64,000 bases of DNA from WRAU01 sp964277385. GTDB lineage: Bacteria; Pseudomonadota; Alphaproteobacteria; WRAU01; Hepatincolaceae. Each line of letters starts with the position of its first letter. The first letter of the stretch is position 1. This document shows, in pieces, positions 58,062 through 64,000 of this stretch. The notes beneath the pieces were generated by a model. That model was not told the DNA's origin and did not search any database. It saw only the letters and a list, made by a program, of their open reading frames with translations. The stretch is taken from positions 434,001 through 498,000 of the forward strand of contig OZ195520.1 in the NCBI GenBank assembly GCA_964277385.1, written 5' to 3'. Position numbers and translations under genes: made by a program.

Positions 58062-58985
58062 ATGAATGAAAATAAAATTAAAGAAAAAATTGCAATTATT
58101 GTTGGCAACGGAGATTTATCATCCAAAATTGTAAATGTTGCAGTTGAGCAAGAATTAGATTTTATTATAGCTGGTATTAAAGGAAGTTCTCCAAAAGTTT
58201 TGGTTAATTCTCACAATCATTTTTGGTTTTATATGGGAGAGGTGTCTGATTTTTTATCCAAGCTAAAAATTTATAATGTAAAAAAAATTGTTTTTGTTGG
58301 CGCTATTAATCGTCCATCTCTTTTTTCTTTGAAATTAGATAATTTAGGAAAAAAATTTGTTCAAGAATATTTTTCAAAAATTAGTGGAGATGATAGCCTT
58401 TTATCCATTATAATAAAAGAAATCGAAAGTTATGGCTTTGAAATTATAGGTGCTCAAGATATAGATAGATCAATATTATCTGAAAAAAAAACTTATACAA
58501 AATTCAAACCATCAGAACAACAAATGTTAGATATACAAAAATCTTTTTCTATAGCTAAGGAATTAAGTGTATTTGATATTGGTCAGAGTGCTATTTTTCA
58601 ACAAAATATGATCATTGCGATAGAAGCAGTAGAAGGTACAGCTAGAATGATTAGTCGTTCTAAAAAATTAATAAAAAGAAATAACCTTATATCAAAACTA
58701 ACCAAAATATTTTTTTATAATAAAAATTTTATAGAGGAATCCATAGAACAAAAAAAATCTAATTCAGAAAATAATAAATTATTAGGAGCTTTTTTAGTTA
58801 AGATTAAAAAATCTCATCAGGAAATTAGAGTAGATTTACCAGTTATAGGAGATAAAACAGTTAAGCAAGCCTATAAAACAGGATTAGTTGGAATAGTAAT
58901 AGAAGCTGGTGCTACAATAATTATAAATGAACAAAAAACAATAGATTTAGCAAATAAATATGGAATATTTATTATTGCTTTATAA
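58062..58985 (+). CDS. lpxI: UDP-2,3-diacylglucosamine pyrophosphatase LpxI
   Basis: A 307-residue enzyme hydrolysing UDP-2,3-diacylglucosamine to lipid X, the alphaproteobacterial replacement for LpxH. The N-terminal part has IAIIVGNGDLSSKIVNVA and FVGAINRPSLFSLKLD. The C-terminal catalytic part has GQSAIFQQNMIIAIEAVEGTA, a variant of GQ..V...G.v.avEa.EGTd, then VDLPVIGDKTVKQA and AGATIIINEQKTIDLA. The usual Asp after EGT reads Ala here. lpxB does not follow. Confidence 0.88.
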   Translation: MNENKIKEKIAIIVGNGDLSSKIVNVAVEQELDFIIAGIKGSSPKVLVNSHNHFWFYMGEVSDFLSKLKIYNVKKIVFVGAINRPSLFSLKLDNLGKKFVQEYFSKISGDDSLLSIIIKEIESYGFEIIGAQDIDRSILSEKKTYTKFKPSEQQMLDIQKSFSIAKELSVFDIGQSAIFQQNMIIAIEAVEGTARMISRSKKLIKRNNLISKLTKIFFYNKNFIEESIEQKKSNSENNKLLGAFLVKIKKSHQEIRVDLPVIGDKTVKQAYKTGLVGIVIEAGATIIINEQKTIDLANKYGIFIIAL

Positions 58986-59312
58986 TTGTTGATTTTTTTC
59001 AAACCATAATAGACGGATACCAGTTATTGTAGATAAAACAATTAAGCATGTTTATAAAACGGTCTTATTAGTTGTAATAATATTTAGTAATTTTGTAAAA
59101 GTGTTGTGAATTTAAAAAATTATAAATATATTTTTATTGTATTAAGTTGTATTTTCTGATAGAATAAGACAATTAAATGAAACACCCAGTAGTTAAAAAT
59201 AATAATTTCTTATCTTTTATTTAATTAAAAAGAAGACATTATAAGTAATCCATAATGAATTCTTACCAAAAAAACTTTTCATTTACTAATAACCTATAAT
59301 ATAAAATAATAC
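58986..59312. other. gap with a fragment of the lpxI 3' end
   Basis: No intact gene. About 58 bases at 59018-59075 resemble lpxI 58837-58894 (shared TACCAGTTAT, AGATAAAACA, TTAAGCA, TATAAAAC) at roughly four in five positions, apparently a remnant of a tandem duplication. Confidence 0.55.
59018..59075 (+). repeat. decayed partial duplicate of lpxI
   Basis: Aligns with lpxI 58837-58894, about 180 bases upstream. It covers codons for PVIGDKTVKQAYKTGLV and carries mutations and small indels. No frame remains. Confidence 0.6.
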
Positions 59313-60527
59313 CTACCTATCTGGTAGGACTTTATTCAAAATTACACCAAACACAGTAGCTAAAAATAATCCAGATATTTGAATAGTTTCAGAAATTTGT
59401 AAAGAATCAACAAATATGCCTATAATTAATATTAAAGCTGGAATGGTTAAATTTTTATAGTTATTAAAATCTAATTTTGCCTCAATAATAACTTTTATAC
59501 CTACAGTAGCTATTAATCCAAAAAGCATCATAGAAATTCCTCCCATAACTGGTGAAGGAAGATTTTGAATCAATGCAGTCAATTTTCCTAAAAAAGCTAG
59601 ACATATAGCAATGCAAGCAGCAATTCTTATAATTTGAGGATTATAAACTTTTGTAGCAGCTAAAACTCCTGTATTTTCTGAATAAGTTGTATTAGCAGGA
59701 CCTCCTAGTAATCCAGCTAATATGCTAGCTAATCCGTCTCCTAATAAAGTTCTATGAAGACCTGGATTTTTGGTAAAATCTTTTCCTACAACTGAGCCAT
59801 TTGTTTGAATATCTCCAAAATGTTCTAAAAAAGTTACAAGAGATATGGGTGCAACAATAAATATTACATTTATATTAAATATTGGCATAGAAAATATGGT
59901 ATCAATAGATCCACTATTTAATCCAAACCAAGGAGCATTAACAACAGGAGTAAAATCAATCTCTCCAAAAAATATAGAAAATAAGTAACCAACAAAGATA
60001 GCAACTAATATTGGCATGAATCTAAAAAATGATTTCTGTAAAAAAGATACAAAAATCATTATTAATAATGTAACAAAAGCAATTCCAATAGATATAAAAT
60101 TAGTTCCCTCATTAGAATATCCAGACATAGAAAGAGCAATAGGTGAGAGTTTAAGACCAATAGAAATTATAATAGGTCCAAGAACAATAGATGGAAAATA
60201 ACTTTTAATTTTTTGTATTCCATATAACCTTATTAATCCAGCAATAAAAATATAAACAATACCAGCAGTAATAATTCCACCTTTAAGATAAGTTGCATCA
60301 TATTCTTTTAAAACTAAAGCAATAGCAGGTATAAATGCAAAAGATGATCCTAAAAATACAGGAACAATTCCTTTTGTAACTAAATGAAACAATAAGGTAG
60401 AAAGTCCAGCACAAAGCAATGCAATGGAAGTATCAAGTCCGGTTATAAAAGGAACAAGAACAGTAGATCCAAACATAGCAAATACATGTTGTATTCCTAA
60501 AATATAATTTTTCGTTTTATGAATCAT
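59313..60527 (-). CDS. uraA: uracil/xanthine permease, NCS2 family (UraA-like)
   Basis: A 404-residue inner-membrane nucleobase symporter with 14 helices. LGIQHVFAMFGSTVLVPFITG at the start and LGSSFAFIPAIALV (helix 3) are UraA-like. FLEHFGDIQTNGSVVGKDF carries the substrate-binding Glu/His region, and GGPANTTYSENTGVLAATKV the NxTxxxEN motif. It would import uracil for the Upp enzyme encoded just upstream on the same strand. A 265-base spacer and a hairpin separate the two. Confidence 0.9.
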   Translation of the reverse strand: MIHKTKNYILGIQHVFAMFGSTVLVPFITGLDTSIALLCAGLSTLLFHLVTKGIVPVFLGSSFAFIPAIALVLKEYDATYLKGGIITAGIVYIFIAGLIRLYGIQKIKSYFPSIVLGPIIISIGLKLSPIALSMSGYSNEGTNFISIGIAFVTLLIMIFVSFLQKSFFRFMPILVAIFVGYLFSIFFGEIDFTPVVNAPWFGLNSGSIDTIFSMPIFNINVIFIVAPISLVTFLEHFGDIQTNGSVVGKDFTKNPGLHRTLLGDGLASILAGLLGGPANTTYSENTGVLAATKVYNPQIIRIAACIAICLAFLGKLTALIQNLPSPVMGGISMMLFGLIATVGIKVIIEAKLDFNNYKNLTIPALILIIGIFVDSLQISETIQISGLFLATVFGVILNKVLPDR

Positions 60528-60767
60528 TGTTTTTATCCATTTTTAATTAATAAAGTTATATTGCAAACCATATGATTAGATATAAAATAAATTCTATTCT
60601 TATTTAGATAAATAGTTATATTTTCATACAACAAAACAAGTATTAATATTATTTATATAAATATCAGTTTTAAGTGTTTTTAATTGCTAGTTTTTTTATA
60701 AAAATTAGATTTGTATGTAGGTTAAAGGCAATAATAATTATAAAAAACCAATACTTTAATAAGATAT

Positions 60768-60794
60768 CAAAAAAAGGGACTTTAAACCCCTTTT
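60768..60794 (-). terminator. terminator after upp
   Basis: On the minus strand AAAAGGG pairs with CCCTTTT across a nine-base loop, followed by a T-run. It begins at the upp stop codon itself. Confidence 0.65.
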
Positions 60795-61458
60795 AATCAA
60801 CAGTATTAAATATTCTATCTCCAGCGTCGCCAAGTCCTGGAACAATGTATCCTAAATCATTTAATTCGGTATCAAGACCAGCTGAAAAAATTAAGCAATT
60901 AGGATGGTTTGCAAAAATATGATCAAGTGCTTTAGGAGTTGAAACAATAGCAATAACTATAATATTTTTTACATTTTTTTTCTTTAAATAATCTAAAGTA
61001 TACACAAGAGTATTTCCTGTTGCTAACATAGGATCTAGTATCAATGCAGTTTCATTATCAGCAATATTAGGTATATTTACATAATATTCTTTTGCTTTTA
61101 ATGTATCATGATCCCTTGATATACCCATAAAACCAACTTTAGCATCAGGTAATAATTTTTGTAAAGGAGACATCATAGACAATCCAGCGCGGATAACAGG
61201 AATTAAAGTTACGGTATTAACTTTTATTCCTTTATACACAGCAAGAGGAGTTTCTACAATTCTTTGTTCGTATTGTAAATTTTTTAAAGCCTCTGATGCA
61301 ACAAGCAAAGTAACTTCTTCTAAAACTTCTCTAAATTCTTTAGGTGGAGTTTTTTTATCTCTCATTAACGTTAATTTATGAGTAACAAGAGGATGATTTT
61401 CTAAACAAATAAAATTTTTATAATTATGACTATCATAATTTTTATTCTGTTCAGGCAT
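60793..61458 (-). CDS. upp: uracil phosphoribosyltransferase
   Basis: A 221-residue salvage enzyme making UMP from uracil and PRPP. The start has HPLVTHKLTLMRDKKTPPKEFR. The PRPP loop is LILDPMLATGNTL. The uracil-binding end is the GLGDAGDRIFNT region, preceded by LDTELNDLGYIVPG. It is full length with no gaps. With the UraA-like permease it forms a uracil salvage route. GGAGGG precedes the ATG. Confidence 0.96.
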   Translation of the reverse strand: MPEQNKNYDSHNYKNFICLENHPLVTHKLTLMRDKKTPPKEFREVLEEVTLLVASEALKNLQYEQRIVETPLAVYKGIKVNTVTLIPVIRAGLSMMSPLQKLLPDAKVGFMGISRDHDTLKAKEYYVNIPNIADNETALILDPMLATGNTLVYTLDYLKKKNVKNIIVIAIVSTPKALDHIFANHPNCLIFSAGLDTELNDLGYIVPGLGDAGDRIFNTVD

Positions 61459-61644
61459 AACTGACCCTCCTTTTATAAGATAATAACAATTTATATAAAT
61501 TGCTTTATAGTATAAGCATAATTTGATTATAAATCAATATAAAAAGTAATATGCTTAATAATAAATAATCATTTACAATTATTGTGAAATTATAAATAAA
61601 AGTTTATAATCCAAGTATTGTTTATTTTATTTGGGGAGTGTATT

Positions 61645-62106
61645 TTGAGTATTGTAATTGGTTGTGATCACAGGGGTTTTTTATTAAAAGAACACATAAA
61701 ATCCGTAATGGGATCAGAAAAAGATTTTATTGATGTTGGCTGTTATTCAGAAGAATCTGTTGATTATCCCATAATTTCAAAAAAACTAGTACTAAAACAA
61801 AAAGAAATAGCAGAACAAAATAATGATAAAGAAATAAGCAACACTTTCGGAATCATTATTTGTGGTTCTGGGATTGGTGTTAGTATCGCTGTAAATAAAT
61901 TTCCTTTTATTAGAGGAGCGTTGGTTTTTAATGAAGCTATAGCAAAATCTGCAAGACAACACAATAATTCAAATGTATTATGTTTGCCAGCTGATCATTT
62001 AACTAAAGATAAGGCTATAGAAATTATAAAAATTTTTGTTTCAGAAAATTTTGAAGGCGGAAGGCACGAAAAAAGAGTTAAAGAACTATCTAAAATCTCT
62101 TGCTAA
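61645..62106 (+). CDS. rpiB: ribose-5-phosphate isomerase B
   Basis: A 153-residue RpiB/LacAB-type isomerase of the pentose phosphate pathway. VIGCDHRGFLLKEHIK (phosphate and ring-opening residues), DVGCYSEESVDYP, IICGSGIGVSIAVNKFPFIRG (catalytic Cys) and ARQHNNSNVLCLPA are all present. The start is TTG at 61645, chosen because GGGGAG lies 8 bases upstream and the product then begins at the family's first strand. It overlaps no confirmed gene, and glyA follows after 29 bases. Confidence 0.92.
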   Translation: MSIVIGCDHRGFLLKEHIKSVMGSEKDFIDVGCYSEESVDYPIISKKLVLKQKEIAEQNNDKEISNTFGIIICGSGIGVSIAVNKFPFIRGALVFNEAIAKSARQHNNSNVLCLPADHLTKDKAIEIIKIFVSENFEGGRHEKRVKELSKISC

Positions 62107-62135
62107 TTAAAGTTATAAGGAGGCTATCGTTAATA

Positions 62136-63404
62136 ATGTCTAATTTTTTTAAAGATACATTACAATCTTCAGATTCGGAAATTAATGATTTAATTAATTT
62201 AGAATCACAAAGACAAAAACATAATATAGAACTAATTGCATCAGAAAATATAGTTTCACAAGCAGTATTAGAAGCTCAAGGAAGCATATTAACAAACAAA
62301 TATGCAGAAGGTTATCCTTCAAAAAGATACTATGGAGGCTGTGAAGAGGTAGATAAAATAGAACAATTAGCAATAGATAGAGCATGTAAACTATTTAATT
62401 GTAAGTATGCTAATGTTCAACCTCATTCTGGTTCTCAAGCTAATATGGCAATATACATGGCATTAGCTAAGGTTGGAGATACTATACTAGGTATGGATTT
62501 AAACGCTGGTGGGCATTTAACTCATGGAGCTAAGGTTTCTTTTTCGGGTAAATTATATAATATATGTTCTTATGGTGTAGATAAAGATAACATGCAAATC
62601 AATTATGATGAGGTTGAAAAGATAGCTCTTGAAAATAAACCTAAAATTATCATAGCTGGCGGTAGTTCTTATGCTAGAATTGTAGATTTTAAAAAATTTA
62701 GAGAAATTTGCGATAAAGTAGGAGCTTATTTATGGGTAGATATGGCTCATTTTGCTGGTATTGTAGCTACAGGAGATTATCCTAATCCTCTTGAATATGC
62801 AGATGTTGTAACATCAACTACTCATAAAACTCTTAGAGGACCAAGAGGAGGTTTGATTTTAACTAATGATGAAGAAATTATTAAAAAAGTAAATTCAAGC
62901 ATTTTTCCAGGATCTCAAGGAGGTCCTTTGCTTCATGTAATTGCTGGAAAGGCTGTAGCCTTTAAGGAAGCATCAAGTAATGAGTATAAATTATATATTA
63001 AACAAGTAGTTTCTAATGCTAAACATATGGCAAATGAGTTTAGTCGTTTAGGATTACCTGTTGTATCTGGTGGTACAGATTCACATTTATTAATGGTTGA
63101 TGTATCTTCTTTAGGAATTACAGGAAAACAAGCAGAAAAATTACTAGATAGCCTACACATCACTTGTAATAAAAATTCACTACCTTTTGATAAACTGCCT
63201 CCTTCTAAAACTTCAGGAATTAGATTAGGAACACCAGCTATTACAACAAGAGGATTTAAAGAAAATGAAATTTCAGAAGTAGTAAGTTTAATAGTAGAAT
63301 CCCTAAGTAGTGTTAATCCTAATAATTTAGAGATAAATCAAGCTGTAAAAGATAAAATTATTAGAACAGTAAAACAATTATGCGATAGGTTTCCTATATA
63401 TTAA
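62136..63404 (+). CDS. glyA: serine hydroxymethyltransferase
   Basis: A 422-residue PLP enzyme converting serine and tetrahydrofolate to glycine and methylene-THF. HNIELIASENIVSQAVLEAQGS, NKYAEGYPSKRYYGGCE, LWVDMAHFAGIVATG and the Lys loop TSTTHKTLRGPRGG are intact. The C-terminal GIRLGTPAITTRGFKE is standard. The ATG at 62136 is preferred; AAGGAGG lies about 12 bases upstream. rpiB-glyA order is common in alphaproteobacteria. Confidence 0.96.
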   Translation: MSNFFKDTLQSSDSEINDLINLESQRQKHNIELIASENIVSQAVLEAQGSILTNKYAEGYPSKRYYGGCEEVDKIEQLAIDRACKLFNCKYANVQPHSGSQANMAIYMALAKVGDTILGMDLNAGGHLTHGAKVSFSGKLYNICSYGVDKDNMQINYDEVEKIALENKPKIIIAGGSSYARIVDFKKFREICDKVGAYLWVDMAHFAGIVATGDYPNPLEYADVVTSTTHKTLRGPRGGLILTNDEEIIKKVNSSIFPGSQGGPLLHVIAGKAVAFKEASSNEYKLYIKQVVSNAKHMANEFSRLGLPVVSGGTDSHLLMVDVSSLGITGKQAEKLLDSLHITCNKNSLPFDKLPPSKTSGIRLGTPAITTRGFKENEISEVVSLIVESLSSVNPNNLEINQAVKDKIIRTVKQLCDRFPIY

Positions 63405-63701
63405 AAAATATTGGTAATTCAAGAAATCTTATTATTTAATAGTTTTATAGTATAAGTTATCTAAATGAGTTTATCCTATATTTATTATAAGAATATTTAG
63501 GGCTAATAATTATACATTAAAAGTATTAAAAGTATAAATTTGGGCAATTATATTGCTAAATAAATCAAATTTTAGGTAAAGAGATTTTTAGCAAAAATAG
63601 ATAAATTAAAACTATATAGCTAATTTACAGCATGATATTTCTATAGTGAATTTATTGGGTGTAAGATATATAATGACCTAATTTTTTTTATAGGATAATT
63701 T
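63405..63701. other. non-coding gap before thiL
   Basis: About 297 AT-rich bases with no supported gene. nrdR or rib genes, often found between glyA and thiL in this class, are absent. Confidence 0.4.
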
Positions 63702-64000
63702 GTGAAAGAATTTGAAATAATAGATAACTATTTCTATAAACTAATTTCTAAAAAAGAAGCTTTAGATTTACGAGATGATTGTGCTGTTTTTTGTAATTCT
63801 AAACAAATAGTAGTTAATGTTGATACCATAATAGAAAATGAACATTTCCTATCACAAGATCCAGCTTCTTCTATTGCTTATAAACTTTTAAATGTTAATT
63901 TATCAGATATTTCAGCAATGGGAGCAACTCCTAAATATTGGACTATGGCAATTTCTATTCCATCTAATAGGCTTGTTAATGATATTTGGATGAAAGATTT
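63702..64000 (+). CDS. thiL: thiamine-monophosphate kinase (N-terminal part)
   Basis: The first 99 residues of ThiL, which phosphorylates thiamine-P to thiamine-PP; the gene runs off the window. The start KEFEIIDNYFYKLISK is the family's EFxLI pattern. LRDDCAVF (ATP/Mg site), VVNVDTIIENEHFL and KLLNVNLSDISAMGATPKYW follow in order. The start is GTG at 63702, after an AGGA site. Confidence 0.88.
   Translation, partial: MKEFEIIDNYFYKLISKKEALDLRDDCAVFCNSKQIVVNVDTIIENEHFLSQDPASSIAYKLLNVNLSDISAMGATPKYWTMAISIPSNRLVNDIWMKD

Noticed and set aside
1..64000. CRISPR arrays, insertion sequences, prophage or integrase genes
   Set aside because: No spaced direct-repeat arrays, no transposase or integrase motifs and no flanking inverted repeats with target duplications were seen.

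Overview
The window is a very AT-rich bacterial chromosome segment. It looks alphaproteobacterial, because several gene orders are typical of that class: era-recO; a pcm-type methyltransferase followed by a PopZ/DUF2497 protein directly before valS; nuoA-N followed by birA-coaX-RNase J and then proS-lolC-lolD-(dnaE); and skp-lpxD-fabZ-lpxA-lpxI with the alphaproteobacterial LpxI. The cell would be Gram-negative, with lipid A, Lol lipoprotein export and TonB-driven uptake, and it would respire through complex I. Extreme AT bias, several decaying genes, long non-coding gaps and nucleobase scavenging (two NCS2 permeases and upp) suggest a shrinking, probably host-associated genome. The order within the class cannot be fixed from this sequence. 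The genetic code is standard (UGA ends lpxD, RNase J and the PAP2 gene).

Layout. 1-6150: a truncated Na+-dependent transporter, an alpha/beta hydrolase, an OmpA-type lipoprotein and recJ. These are followed by a broken membrane-protein gene (nonsense codon plus frameshift) and an AzgA-type purine permease. 6150-7560: a mostly empty gap with tRNA-Glu(UUC) and a small helix-turn-helix regulator flanked by repeated palindromic sites. 7700-14420: era, recO, pcm-like, popZ, valS and a nitroreductase. 14500-28700: a complete 14-gene nuo operon (complex I). 28700-35995: birA, coaX, RNase J, a tandem pair of TM2 genes (the first dead), proS, lolC and lolD.

36000-46340: the usual lolD-dnaE junction is split by an accessory block. 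It holds YagU-like, a 32-residue membrane micro-ORF, an EptA-like phosphoethanolamine transferase, a PAP2 phosphatase, an O6-alkylguanine-DNA methyltransferase, an unknown exported protein and rsgA. dnaE and a TerC-family gene follow. 46340-49200: an outer-membrane-type protein, a dead paralogue of it, and sodB. 49300-53000: an NDUFAF6-like protein, then a TonB-dependent receptor and tonB separated by a long hairpin. 53300-59000: cutC and manA on the minus strand, then the lipid A cluster. 59300-64000: uraA, upp, rpiB, glyA and the start of thiL.

Functional links. Complex I supplies the proton gradient that TonB needs. The lpx cluster builds lipid A, and EptA plus PAP2 may remodel its phosphates. 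PopZ is expected at the cell pole. No large new multi-gene system stands out. The most unusual items are the PopZ with a non-terminal DUF2497 region and a long basic tail, the palindromes around the small regulator, the hairpin-enclosed micro-ORF, the receptor-tonB hairpin, and the lipid A modification block with a substituted PAP2 motif.
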